From Soonwooa sp023440705 (GTDB lineage: Bacteria > Bacteroidota > Bacteroidia > Flavobacteriales > Weeksellaceae), in the NCBI GenBank assembly GCA_023440705.1, contig JAEXRP010000009.1:1-9544 (forward strand): DNA of 9,544 bases, given 5' to 3'. How positions within the stretch are numbered: the first letter of the stretch is position 1; each line of letters begins with the position of its first letter. This document shows positions 1 to 7,306 of this stretch, in pieces. Made by a program: the position numbers and the translations under genes. The notes below the pieces were generated by a model. The model was not told the DNA's origin. It saw only the letters and a program-made list of their open reading frames with translations, and made no database searches.

Positions 1-1626
1 TTTCTGATCATCAACCATCGCAATGGAATCGCCAAAAAAGGAAACATTAAAAATCGGTCGCTTCTCTTCCTCTACTTTTTCTGAGGTCTCTATTAAATTT
101 TCGTCTTTTTGCTCTACAATTTCATTAACAACCTTTGGTTCTTCAACAGATTCTTCAAGCTTAATTTCAGGTTTTAACGTTTCTGAAACTTCTTCTTTTG
201 ACTGTTCTGGTTTATTATCCTTTTCTGTTGCAGTTACAATATTTGGCGTATCAACTTTACCAATTAAAGCATCAGGTTGGTGTGCGTCAATCGACATTGG
301 TTTCCACGCTGAGTTTTCTTGAACAGGCTCTTCTTTAGCAACATCAACGATAGTTGGTTCTAGCTCTGTAAGCTCTTCTGTCGGAACTTCCGATTTTTCA
401 TTTTCTAAAACTTCCTCTCCAGAAAAAGGTCCAAAATCTAAAGAATGTGCATCATTTAATTCTTCTTTAGAATCAATATTTTCGCTAGTATCGTCGATTA
501 CAATTCCCGTAGGTTTTTCTTCAATTTCGACAGGTTTGTGTTCTTTAACTTCAAACTTTGGAGGATTCAGAAATTGATGATGATTTTTTGGAACTTCAAA
601 TTTCACTTGTGGTAAAAAATCGTCAATCGATTCAAAACTAACATCTCTATTTAGCTCCTCTTTAATCTCATTTGGTTCAGTTTCGTCCGTAATAACAACA
701 TCTTTAGAACCTTCCTCAACATTCATCACATCTTCCTCTTGCTGCGCTTCAACTTCCGAAGATTCTTCTTTATTTTGGATTAAATTCTCATCTATCAATT
801 CTAAACTTAAATCAGATTCAACATCCGCTTCTTTCTCTGAAGTTGGCGTTTCATCCGTAATAACAACATCTTTAGAAGCTTCCTCAACATTCATCACATC
901 TTCTTCTTGTTGCGCTTCAACTTCCGAAGATTCTTCTTTATTTTGAATTAAATTCTCATCAATCGATTCTAAGCTTAAATCAGAATCAGATTCGATTTCT
1001 TCTTCTTTTTCCGAAGTTGGCGTTTCATCTGTAATAACAACATCTTTAGAAGCTTCCTCAACATTTATCACATCTTCTTGTTGCGCTTCAACTTTCGAAG
1101 ATTCTTCTTTATTTTCAGTTAAATTTTCATCAATCGATTCTAAACTTAAATCAGATTCAACTTCAGTTTCTTTTTCCGAAATTGGCGTTTCATCCGTAAT
1201 AACAACGCCTTTAGAACCTTCCTCAACATTCATTAAATCTTCTTCTTGTTGCGCTTCAACTTCCGAAGATTCTTCTTTATTTTGGATTAAATTTTCACCG
1301 ATTTTAGTTGAAACTAAATTTTGTGTTTCTTCAACTGGAGATTCTACAATTGTATCTGTTTTTTCCTCAGATTCAACATTCGAAGATTCAGCAATATCTT
1401 TTTTATTAATGAATTGATACAGAATTTTTTTGTCCGTCGTATATGCTGCAGTCGTCGTCAAAACCTCTTTGTACCGCGTCGGATTGTAAAGATGAATGCC
1501 ATACAAATAAAGTGCTCTAACATTCTGAACATAAGGCGTATGCTCAATTTGTTTTTCTAAAAGCTGCAAATCATTTGCTTGCATTAATGAGGGTTGCTGA
1601 AGAAGCTCAATAATTCGTGCATTCAT
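1..1626 (-). CDS. Glu-rich tandem-repeat protein, conserved N-terminal domain (partial, 3' end missing)
   Basis: The frame is open for 542 codons from the ATG at 1626 to the left edge, so the C-terminus lies outside. Residues 1-80 form a globular, helical-looking N-terminal part with LLQQPSLMQANDLQLLEKQI and then a YVQNVRALYLYGIHLY segment and TTAAYTTDKKILYQFI. I recall this pattern from flavobacterial proteins annotated as tetratricopeptide-repeat or hypothetical. The rest is extremely rich in Glu, Ser, Asp and Val, almost without Cys or aromatic residues, and looks disordered. Residues 111-335 are four tandem repeats of 56-57 residues. There is no signal peptide or membrane segment, so it is probably cytoplasmic. 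It starts 2 nt after the lptE stop and is probably translationally coupled to it. In relatives a TPR-like C-terminal domain is usual; that part is not visible here. Function unknown. Confidence 0.85.
   Translation of the reverse strand, partial: MNARIIELLQQPSLMQANDLQLLEKQIEHTPYVQNVRALYLYGIHLYNPTRYKEVLTTTAAYTTDKKILYQFINKKDIAESSNVESEEKTDTIVESPVEETQNLVSTKIGENLIQNKEESSEVEAQQEEDLMNVEEGSKGVVITDETPISEKETEVESDLSLESIDENLTENKEESSKVEAQQEDVINVEEASKDVVITDETPTSEKEEEIESDSDLSLESIDENLIQNKEESSEVEAQQEEDVMNVEEASKDVVITDETPTSEKEADVESDLSLELIDENLIQNKEESSEVEAQQEEDVMNVEEGSKDVVITDETEPNEIKEELNRDVSFESIDDFLPQVKFEVPKNHHQFLNPPKFEVKEHKPVEIEEKPTGIVIDDTSENIDSKEELNDAHSLDFGPFSGEEVLENEKSEVPTEELTELEPTIVDVAKEEPVQENSAWKPMSIDAHQPDALIGKVDTPNIVTATEKDNKPEQSKEEVSETLKPEIKLEESVEEPKVVNEIVEQKDENLIETSEKVEEEKRPIFNVSFFGDSIAMVDDQK
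622..1296 (-). repeat. Four in-frame tandem repeats of about 168 bp
   Basis: In coding order the units are 1296-1129 (168 bp), 1128-958 (171 bp), 957-790 (168 bp) and 789-622 (168 bp). Each begins ENL[IT][QE]NKEESS and contains VEAQQE, NVEE[AG]SK, VVITDET and, in the first three, SEKE followed by SDLSLE. The third and fourth units differ at only about 4 of about 105 bases over their first two-thirds, after which the fourth diverges. All unit lengths are multiples of 3, so gain or loss of a unit keeps the frame. The near-identity of units three and four points to recent duplication or gene conversion. Confidence 0.93.
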
Positions 1627-1628
1627 AA

Positions 1629-2195
1629 TTACCAGTTTGCTACAATATCATTAAAAATTTTGTTGATAATACGTTCATTAACGATTTTAACCTGAGAAGA
1701 TTCTATCGTCATCAAATCCATATCGCTGTTAAAAGTTACTTCGTCAGTATAACTTCTGTCAAAACTCTTGCTTTCCTCGCCAGCGACATGATTTTCGTAA
1801 TGAACCTTGACAGTGATTGTCAATTTATTTTGCGCCGCTTGGATCATGTTACCAGTCTGCGAACTCTCAACTGGTGTCGAAATGGTCGTTGGCGCAATGT
1901 TATAGTCCGTAATTTCTCCTTCTATAATAATATCCGCTTTATCAACAGCGCCTTTCAGCGTTGTTCTTTGCGCAAATCTGTTTTGTAAAGCCACTGTAAA
2001 ATCTTGGCTAAGATTAGGGTTATTATTTGCAGCATTATTCGGGAAAGGTCTAATCAAAAAAGTCTGAGTTTCAGGACTTAAAGACGAACCTGTAAAACTA
2101 TAACAACTTACTAAGGATAACAACGGCACGAGTAATGAAAAGAATGCTATCTTTTTCAAAACTTTGGTGCGTGGATTTGACATATTACAATTCAT
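1629..2195 (-). CDS. lptE: LPS assembly lipoprotein LptE
   Basis: This is a 188-residue outer-membrane lipoprotein of the LptE family, which plugs and helps fold LptD, the channel that places lipopolysaccharide in the outer leaflet. A charged N-terminus (RTKVLKK) is followed by a hydrophobic stretch ending in the lipobox LVSC, with the lipidated Cys at residue 31. The mature part begins CYSFTGSSLSPETQTFLIRP, typical of the Bacteroidetes form, and continues with FTVALQNRF, a TTLKGAVDKADIIIEGEI strand region and a C-terminal helix. I chose the ATG at 2195, 1 nt after the stop of the upstream sigma-54 activator; an in-frame TTG at 2207 would overlap that gene, and an ATG at 2183 is also possible. 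An AGGAT lies just upstream. Co-transcription with the regulator and the acidic repeat protein is very likely. Confidence 0.9.
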   Translation of the reverse strand: MNCNMSNPRTKVLKKIAFFSLLVPLLSLVSCYSFTGSSLSPETQTFLIRPFPNNAANNNPNLSQDFTVALQNRFAQRTTLKGAVDKADIIIEGEITDYNIAPTTISTPVESSQTGNMIQAAQNKLTITVKVHYENHVAGEESKSFDRSYTDEVTFNSDMDLMTIESSQVKIVNERIINKIFNDIVANW

Positions 2196-2196
2196 T

Positions 2197-3480
2197 TTAA
2201 TCCTCAAGATTATATTGTTTAATTTTTCTGTAAAGCGTACGTTGCGAAATTCCTAACTCATCTGCCGCTTTATTTCTGCGACCACGATGTTTTTCTAAAG
2301 CTTTGATAATCAAATCTTTTTCATTATTCTGAAGCGATAAAGATTCTGGTCTAGCCTCTTCCACTTCGATATCCATAATATCTTCGTAGGGATCGTTATC
2401 ATCAACATTCATCACATTTGCCGTTTGTACATTCGCGTTGTCATTCGGTTCAAAATACAACAACGAATTCGGATTATGCGTCGCAGGTTCTGGTGTGTAG
2501 ATTTTGTTAATTAAATTCTTTTCTTGATTACTCAAATCACCATTTCCACGATTTTTTATCAACTCCGAAGTTAAGGATTTTAGATCATTAATATCGTTTC
2601 GCATATCGAAAAGAACCTTGTACATGATTTCTCTCTCGTTTCCAAAGTCCGATTGCGCTTTATTTGCATTTTGATTTACCAACATCGGAAGATGTTTTTC
2701 CATAGGAATATACTCCGCCAACTTTTCGGCTGTGATCTTACGATTACGCTCGACAACCGTCAATTGCTCCACCAAATTTCTTAGCTGACGAACGTTACCT
2801 GGAAAGCTGTAATTTTCTAAATACGTCACTGCGGCTGGCTCTAATTCGAGTTCTGGCATTCTGTATTTTTCAGCAAAATCGATAGCAAACTTTCTGAATA
2901 ATAAATGAATATCACCTTTTCTTTCTCGCAAAGCAGGCATATCGATTTGTACCGTGTTCAAACGATAATACAAATCCTCACGGAAACGCCCATCATGAAT
3001 TGCATTCATCATGTTGACATTGGTTGCAGCAACAATTCGCACATTGGTTTTTTGAATTTGAGAAGAACCTACTTTCATAAATTCGCCGCTTTCTAAAACA
3101 CGAAGCAAACGAACTTGCGTCTGTAAAGGCAATTCACCAACTTCATCCAAGAAAATTGTTCCGCCATCGGCAACTTCAAAGTAGCCTTTTCTAGTAGAAG
3201 TTGCGCCAGTAAATGCTCCTTTTTCGTGACCAAAAAGCTCGGAATCTATTGTTCCTTCTGGGATTGCACCGCAATTGACAACAATGTAAGGTTGATGTTT
3301 TCTTTTAGATTCGGCGTGGATAATTTTTGGAATAAATTCTTTCCCGACACCACTTTCTCCTATAACTAAAACCGAAATATCGGTTGGTGCGACTTGAATC
3401 GCCTTTTCTAGCGCTCGGTTGAGTGCGGGATAATTCCCGATAATGCCGAAGCGGTTTTTTATATTTTGTAATTCGTTCAT
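2197..3480 (-). CDS. Sigma-54 activator (AAA+ / Fis-type HTH) without sensor domain
   Basis: This 427-residue bacterial enhancer-binding protein remodels sigma-54 RNA polymerase by ATP hydrolysis. The AAA+ domain starts almost at once: Walker A GESGVGKE (41-48), the sigma-54-contacting loop GAFTGA (88-93), Walker B GTIFLDE (107-113), sensor I VAATN (150-154), GRFREDLYYRLN with the arginine-finger region (164-175) and sensor II FPGNVRQLRN (226-235). A linker of about 120 residues follows, with an acidic stretch around VDDNDPYEDIMDIEVEEARP. Residues 386-427 carry the Fis-type helix-turn-helix (NKAADELGISQRTLYRKIKQ). There is no receiver, PAS or GAF domain, so the input signal must act through the linker, a partner or expression level. 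It heads the operon with lptE. No -24/-12 sigma-54 promoter (TGGC-N8-TTGC) was found in this window, so its targets are probably elsewhere. Confidence 0.95.
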   Translation of the reverse strand: MNELQNIKNRFGIIGNYPALNRALEKAIQVAPTDISVLVIGESGVGKEFIPKIIHAESKRKHQPYIVVNCGAIPEGTIDSELFGHEKGAFTGATSTRKGYFEVADGGTIFLDEVGELPLQTQVRLLRVLESGEFMKVGSSQIQKTNVRIVAATNVNMMNAIHDGRFREDLYYRLNTVQIDMPALRERKGDIHLLFRKFAIDFAEKYRMPELELEPAAVTYLENYSFPGNVRQLRNLVEQLTVVERNRKITAEKLAEYIPMEKHLPMLVNQNANKAQSDFGNEREIMYKVLFDMRNDINDLKSLTSELIKNRGNGDLSNQEKNLINKIYTPEPATHNPNSLLYFEPNDNANVQTANVMNVDDNDPYEDIMDIEVEEARPESLSLQNNEKDLIIKALEKHRGRRNKAADELGISQRTLYRKIKQYNLED

Positions 3481-3573
3481 TTTTTTTGGATTAAATATTT
3501 AATAATTAAATGATTAAAATAGTATTGATTCTAAAATTTTAATCTTTCATGTAAATCCCCTTTTTCTGCAGGA

Positions 3574-3921
3574 TTAAACTAAAATATTATCTTCCAAACT
3601 GTCTTTATTACGAATTTTTGATGTTTTTTTAATTAAATCAAATTGCGTTTCGAAGCTTTTTAGTTCTTTGAAATTTGATGAAAATCCAAATGCAAAATTT
3701 GACGTTTCATCAACAGAACAAACCGCTTTCGAAAACTTTTGATTGTATTTTGAAATTAAATGATTAAACTCTTGCAAAAGTTGCTTCGCTTCTTCTTGAG
3801 AAACGTTTTTAGCAACATTTGAAGCGTTACATTTTACTTTATTTTGAACACAAGAAGCCTTCCCCGATTGGCAAGTACCAATCAAACTCATTAAAATAAT
3901 GATGTAGGATAAACTTCTCAT
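3574..3921 (-). CDS. Small secreted protein of unknown function
   Basis: This is a 115-residue protein I do not recognise. Residues 1-19 look like a signal peptide (MRSLSYIIILMSLIGTCQS). The Cys at 17 is preceded by IGT rather than a standard lipobox, so secretion by signal peptidase I is as likely as lipidation. Further Cys at 24, 31 and 68 could form disulfides in the periplasm. The middle (QEEAKQLLQEFNHLISKYNQKF) is predicted helical and the C-terminus is polar and charged. It sits alone between miaB and the sigma-54 activator, with 93 nt to the next gene and 193 nt behind it. It may be a lineage-specific gene. The start was chosen because it gives a clean signal peptide; no Shine-Dalgarno is visible, as is common in Bacteroidetes. 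Confidence 0.65.
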   Translation of the reverse strand: MRSLSYIIILMSLIGTCQSGKASCVQNKVKCNASNVAKNVSQEEAKQLLQEFNHLISKYNQKFSKAVCSVDETSNFAFGFSSNFKELKSFETQFDLIKKTSKIRNKDSLEDNILV

Positions 3922-3938
3922 TTTGTTTTGGTTAAATT

Positions 3939-3946
3939 CAATAGTA
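3939..3946 (-). promoter_or_regulatory. Possible -7 box for the small secreted protein gene
   Basis: On the minus strand TACTATTG lies 18 nt before the ATG at 3921 and matches the Bacteroidetes -7 consensus TAnnTTTG at all but one specified base. No convincing -33 TTTG is seen at the usual distance. A similar CAATACTATT string occurs at about 3519-3528 before the sigma-54 activator gene, which may be its own promoter, but the match there is weaker. Confidence 0.25.
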
Positions 3947-4020
3947 TTGCATCCTATTCCTTTTTATTTCGTCACTTCGTGACTTTTTTGATGGACATTT
4001 TCTTCTTCCATGAATTTCGC

Positions 4021-4100
4021 AGCCCGACTTGAGCGGAAATCCTTTTTGCTTTTTTTCCGAAAAGCAAAAAGATTGGGAGCGGAAGGCGGAAATGTTGCCC
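4021..4100. repeat. Dispersed palindromic intergenic element, copy 1
   Basis: It lies directly after the miaB stop. The + strand shows AGCCCGACTTGAGCGGAAATC, then a hairpin with arms 4038-4053 (AATCCTTTTTGCTTTT) and 4060-4074 (AAAAGCAAAAAGATT), 15 pairs with a single bulged C at 4042 and a six-base loop. A second AGCGGAA and GGCGGAAAT follow. Copy 2 at 7769-7850 shares the flanks, the bulge and the stem base but has a different upper stem. Both lie in the same orientation, 3' of a minus-strand gene. It may be a 3'-end or terminator-like structure, a small structured RNA, or a REP-type mobile palindrome. Confidence 0.75.
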
Positions 4101-4114
4101 AAAAAATTAAATTT

Positions 4115-5551
4115 TTATTCCGCAGTTCTCCCCAAAAGTGTTCCTTGCGTGTTGTCGTGCACAAAAACAGACACAATGTCGCCCACTTTTTGACCTTCTA
4201 ACTTGTCGAAAACGCAAACCGCATTCTGAGAATTACGACCTTTCCATTGGTTTTCGTTCTTTTTGGAAGTTCCTTCAATTAAAATTTCGTGGTTTCTTCC
4301 AACGTAACCCGCCATTCTTTTTCTTGACAACTCACCTTGCAAAGCGATAATTTCCGCCAAACGTCTTTGCTTAACATCGGCAGGAATATCGTCTTCCATC
4401 TTTTTGTGAGCGGGCGTTCCTGGTCTTTCGGAATACGCAAACATATAGCCGTAATCGTACTCAACTTCGCGCATTAAACTCAATGTGTCTTGATGATCTT
4501 CCTCGGTTTCTGTGCAGAAACCAACAATCATATCTTGTGAAAACGAAATATCAGGAACGATTTCTTTCGCTTTTTTAATTAAATCTAAATATTCTTGACG
4601 CGTGTGTTGACGGTTCATCAACTCCAAAATTCTGTCGCTTCCACTTTGAACTGGCAAGTGAACATATTTGCAGATATTATTGTGTTTTGCCATCATTTCG
4701 AACACCGAAGTCGTCATGTCGTGTGGATTGGAAGTAGAGAAACGAATTCTCATTTCTGGAACTGCTTTCGCCACCAAATCTAACAATTGAGCAAAATCAA
4801 CAGCCGTCGCTTTTTGCATTTCTGAAGCTTTGGCAAAATCCTTTTTGGGACCACCACCGTACCATAAATAAGAATCAACATTTTGACCAAGAAGTGTAAT
4901 TTCTTTGTAGCCATTTGATGCTAATTCTTTACACTCTTCAAGGATTGAATGTGGATCGCGACTACGCTCACGCCCTCTCGTGAAAGGCACTACGCAGAAC
5001 GTACACATATTATCACAACCTCTGGTAATGGTCACATAAGCCGTCACACCATTTCCGCCCAAACGAACAGGATTGATGTCGGCGTAAGTTTCCTCCTTCG
5101 ACAAAATTACGTTGATAGCATCTCTACCGTCTTCGGTTTCTTTTAAAAGATTGGGTAAATCTCTGTAAGCATCGGGACCAACAACCAAATCTACCAAATG
5201 TTCTTCTTCTAAAAACTTGGTTTTAAGACGTTCTGCCATACAGCCCAAAACGCCAACAGTAAGACTTGGATTTTCCTTTTTTTGATTTTTGAATTGCGAC
5301 AAACGCATTCTCACAGTTTGCTCCGCTTTTTCACGAATTGAACATGTATTTAGCAAAATTAAATCTGCTTCTTCAACCTTGGTTGTCGTGTTGTAACCTT
5401 GCTCGTTAAGTATGGATGCAACGATTTCGGAATCGGAAAAATTCATTTGGCAACCGTAACTTTCTAAGAATAATTTCTTAGAATTTTCTGGCTTTTCAGC
5501 AATTGCAAATGCTTCTCCTTGCTTGGTTTCGTCTATATATTTTTCTTGCAC
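4115..5551 (-). CDS. miaB: tRNA-2-methylthio-N6-dimethylallyladenosine synthase MiaB
   Basis: This radical-SAM methylthiotransferase converts i6A37 to ms2i6A37 in tRNAs that read UNN codons. With the chosen GTG start it has 478 residues, the usual length. The N-terminal MTTase domain holds its [4Fe-4S] cysteines at C34 (SYGCQMN), C70 (LNTCSIRE) and C104 (LGCMAERL). The radical-SAM cluster motif is C179-DNM-C183-TF-C186 (TRGCDNMCTFCVVPFTRGRE), followed by LLGQNVDSY, HLPVQSGS and DMIVGF. The last 60 or so residues form the TRAM tRNA-binding domain. An upstream in-frame ATG at 5608 would add 19 residues, but these are encoded by a 7-bp repeat and look non-native, whereas the GTG at 5551 gives MQEKYIDETKQGEAF, the start I recall for relatives. 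It is transcribed from its own promoter and followed by the palindromic element. Confidence 0.96.
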   Translation of the reverse strand: MQEKYIDETKQGEAFAIAEKPENSKKLFLESYGCQMNFSDSEIVASILNEQGYNTTTKVEEADLILLNTCSIREKAEQTVRMRLSQFKNQKKENPSLTVGVLGCMAERLKTKFLEEEHLVDLVVGPDAYRDLPNLLKETEDGRDAINVILSKEETYADINPVRLGGNGVTAYVTITRGCDNMCTFCVVPFTRGRERSRDPHSILEECKELASNGYKEITLLGQNVDSYLWYGGGPKKDFAKASEMQKATAVDFAQLLDLVAKAVPEMRIRFSTSNPHDMTTSVFEMMAKHNNICKYVHLPVQSGSDRILELMNRQHTRQEYLDLIKKAKEIVPDISFSQDMIVGFCTETEEDHQDTLSLMREVEYDYGYMFAYSERPGTPAHKKMEDDIPADVKQRRLAEIIALQGELSRKRMAGYVGRNHEILIEGTSKKNENQWKGRNSQNAVCVFDKLEGQKVGDIVSVFVHDNTQGTLLGRTAE

Positions 5552-5555
5552 AATC

Positions 5556-5636
5556 TCAGATTTGAGATTCGAGATTTGAGATTTGAGATTAAAACTGCTT
5601 AAAAACAATTTTGGATTTCAAATTTCAAACTTCAAA
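5556..5636. repeat. Two blocks of 7-bp tandem repeats in the miaB leader
   Basis: The + strand has five 7-mers at 5556-5590 (tcagatt, tgagatt, cgagatt, tgagatt, tgagatt) and three at 5616-5636 of the type tttcaaa. The blocks are roughly complementary: 5573-5590 against about 5621-5638 matches at about 15 of 18 positions, so the leader RNA could fold into an imperfect hairpin. The repeat lies between the promoter and the GTG start and covers the alternative ATG. It could be an inert simple repeat or a structure that affects miaB expression. Confidence 0.7.
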
Positions 5637-5649
5637 TCGGTTCAGTTTG

Positions 5650-5657
5650 CAAAGATA
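5650..5657 (-). promoter_or_regulatory. miaB promoter, Bacteroidetes-type -7 box
   Basis: The minus strand reads TATCTTTG followed by CA, a perfect match to the -7 consensus TAnnTTTG of the Bacteroidetes housekeeping sigma factor. Upstream, TCTG lies 21 nt away as a 3-of-4 match to the -33 TTTG. Transcription would start a few bases downstream, near 5643, giving a leader of about 90 nt to the GTG start, which contains the 7-bp repeats. Confidence 0.65.
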
Positions 5658-5761
5658 CAAATTTTGCTGACAGAATGGCAGAGGATATAACTCGAATTTG
5701 ACAATGTCTTTATTAAGAATATTTTGTATGAGTTTTTGAGATTATTCAAAAGAAACATCAA

Positions 5762-6475
5762 TTAATATGCTGACCTTGGCGTCTTTGTAACATATTGCTT
5801 CATCCTAAATGACTTTGGAATTCCATTAAAACTTCCTGGAATCCATTTAAGTTTCAATCTTTCTAAATCTCTTATTATGTCTTTTTTTTCTTTTGGAGAA
5901 TGATTCCCAAGAACAACAATATCCTTCATTTTACCAGTCGCATCAACAATAAAACTAATTGACGATCTTTCAGCAAAATCAACTTCCGGTAGATTATAAA
6001 ATATATTATAAACAATTTTTGAGAAAGCATCAATTCCACCTTTTATTGTAGGATTAACAGTCACATTATCTTTGGGGTTATCTTTGGAATTCGAAAGGAC
6101 TAAAGGTGATATTACTATTTTTGCAATTGCCGGATAAAACTTACCATCGATACTAGCCGCAAGCCATCGTTTAAGATTCGGAATTACTTTTTTACCAATA
6201 TCAAAAGCACATTTGTTTTTATCGACATTAATGGAATCAAAATCTTTAATGAATTTAATACTAGAATCGGCTTCTACCAAAACAGACATTACATACTCTT
6301 GTTCTGTTGGACAGTCAGTTAATCCTAAATCTTTGAAAACAGCTACCAGATCTTTGTCAAGAGCAACTTGACCACCAATGTATGGGTGTTGATTTAATGG
6401 ATAACGCCCTAAAACATCTTGTGCATTATAGCTATTAGACAGTATGATTAAGGATAATAATATTATAAATTTCAT
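5762..6475 (-). CDS. Secreted protein with two TonB_C-like modules (paralogue B)
   Basis: From the ATG at 6475 it is 237 residues with a signal peptide MKFIILLSLIILSNSYNAQ and cleavage near residue 19. An in-frame ATG at 6508 would add 11 hydrophobic residues and weaken the signal-peptide shape. Module 1 (about 22-124) has IKFIKDFDSINV, NKCAFD and a W-x-AA...PAIAKIVISP end. Module 2 (about 141-230) has KGGIDAFSKIV, SFIVDATGKM and KWIPGSFNGIP, the layout of a TonB C-terminal domain. Module 1 aligns well with the gene upstream, including Cys 55 and Cys 89, 34 apart, a likely disulfide. There is no N-terminal anchor or Pro-rich linker, so it is not a classical TonB. Its role is unknown; it probably acts in the periplasm. 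It starts 60 nt after the preceding gene. Confidence 0.85.
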   Translation of the reverse strand: MKFIILLSLIILSNSYNAQDVLGRYPLNQHPYIGGQVALDKDLVAVFKDLGLTDCPTEQEYVMSVLVEADSSIKFIKDFDSINVDKNKCAFDIGKKVIPNLKRWLAASIDGKFYPAIAKIVISPLVLSNSKDNPKDNVTVNPTIKGGIDAFSKIVYNIFYNLPEVDFAERSSISFIVDATGKMKDIVVLGNHSPKEKKDIIRDLERLKLKWIPGSFNGIPKSFRMKQYVTKTPRSAY

Positions 6476-6535
6476 AATTAATAAGAAAACAATAATTAGT
6501 AGAGTCAATAAAAGAGATTCCTTAACATTAAAAAA

Positions 6536-7306
6536 CTATGAAGTCGTAACGCTTATAGGAAAAGTAAAACTAGATTTTAACGGTTTCCCGTTCTTTTTAG
6601 CAGGAGTAAATTTTTTCATTTTTTTTAACCTTCTGAAAAAATCATCTTGATCCGGCTTATCGAATTCGATGTTAGAATAAATAATTTTTGGATTCAAAAT
6701 TTTGCCTTCTTCGTCGACATCAAAACCTATTTTTAAGTTGATATAATTATGTTTTGATAGTTTAGAACTACTATTAAGGACCTGCGAAAATATACTCCCA
6801 ACTTCTTTTCTAAAATTACTTAAACCTCCTGGATATTCAATTTCAGAAATAGTTCTATTACGGAAGTATTTTTTACCATTATTTCCTATTTTAAATTCGT
6901 AATCTAAAACATCGCTTGGGTTTATTCCAATATTAACCAAAGCTGGAACCGTTTCATTTTCATAAGTAGCAGGTTTCCAATTATTTAGCTTTGGAAAAAC
7001 TTTGCGCACATTATCGAATGCGCATTTGTTATTTTTAATCGCTAAAGTATCAAAGTCTTTGACGTATTTAATTTCTTTGTTCGGGTAGATAATAAAGTTG
7101 ATTGTATACTTTTCTTCAGGATTTTCACATGATGTAATCTTATCATTCAACATCACTTTTTGAAAGTCTTCATAAAATCCAGCTATTCCATCCTGATAGA
7201 AGTCTTGACCTATAGGATAAGATTCAAGAATTTGAGATTGGGTTTGGGCAAAAATTTGTGTCGTAAAAACGAGTAATAGTAAAATAAAATATCTAGTCGT
7301 GGTCAT
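6536..7306 (-). CDS. Secreted protein with two TonB_C-like modules (paralogue A)
   Basis: From the ATG at 7306 it is 256 residues: signal peptide TRYFILLLLVFTTQIFAQ with cleavage around residues 20-21, module 1 (about 27-130) and module 2 (about 155-254). Module 2 is a recognisable TonB_C-like fold: EYPGGLSNFRKE (157-168), GFDVDEEGKI (194-203) and FTPAKKNGKPL (233-243). Module 1 is more diverged and shares with the next gene IKYVKDFD, NKCAFD, KVFPKL and PALVNIGINP, plus a Cys pair at 60 and 95. The start at 7306 overlaps the upstream gene by 14 nt; an ATG at 7321 would add five residues and a longer overlap. Like its paralogue it lacks a membrane anchor. The overlap shows it is one transcription unit with the single-module gene before it. 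Function unknown. Confidence 0.87.
   Translation of the reverse strand: MTTTRYFILLLLVFTTQIFAQTQSQILESYPIGQDFYQDGIAGFYEDFQKVMLNDKITSCENPEEKYTINFIIYPNKEIKYVKDFDTLAIKNNKCAFDNVRKVFPKLNNWKPATYENETVPALVNIGINPSDVLDYEFKIGNNGKKYFRNRTISEIEYPGGLSNFRKEVGSIFSQVLNSSSKLSKHNYINLKIGFDVDEEGKILNPKIIYSNIEFDKPDQDDFFRRLKKMKKFTPAKKNGKPLKSSFTFPISVTTS

Noticed and set aside
23..322. Plus-strand 99-codon frame rich in Ser and Phe
   Set aside because: It is the antisense of the Glu-rich repeat protein (GAA/GAG and TCN codons read backwards give Ser/Phe runs).
622..1296. Regular spaced repeats that could suggest a CRISPR array
   Set aside because: Units are about 168 bp, contiguous without unique spacers, and keep an open reading frame, so this is a coding tandem repeat.
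3971..3989. GTCAC-TTC-GTGAC hairpin followed by six T on the + strand, resembling an intrinsic terminator
   Set aside because: The stem is only 5 bp and there is no + strand gene upstream to terminate; on the minus strand, where the genes lie, no U-tract follows.
3964..4176. Minus-strand 70-codon frame across the end of miaB and palindrome copy 1
   Set aside because: It overlaps miaB in another frame and otherwise translates the palindromic element; no protein-like character or start context.
5762..7306. Classical TonB energy transducers
   Set aside because: They have cleavable signal peptides but no retained N-terminal anchor and no Pro-rich periplasm-spanning segment, and no exbB/exbD nearby.
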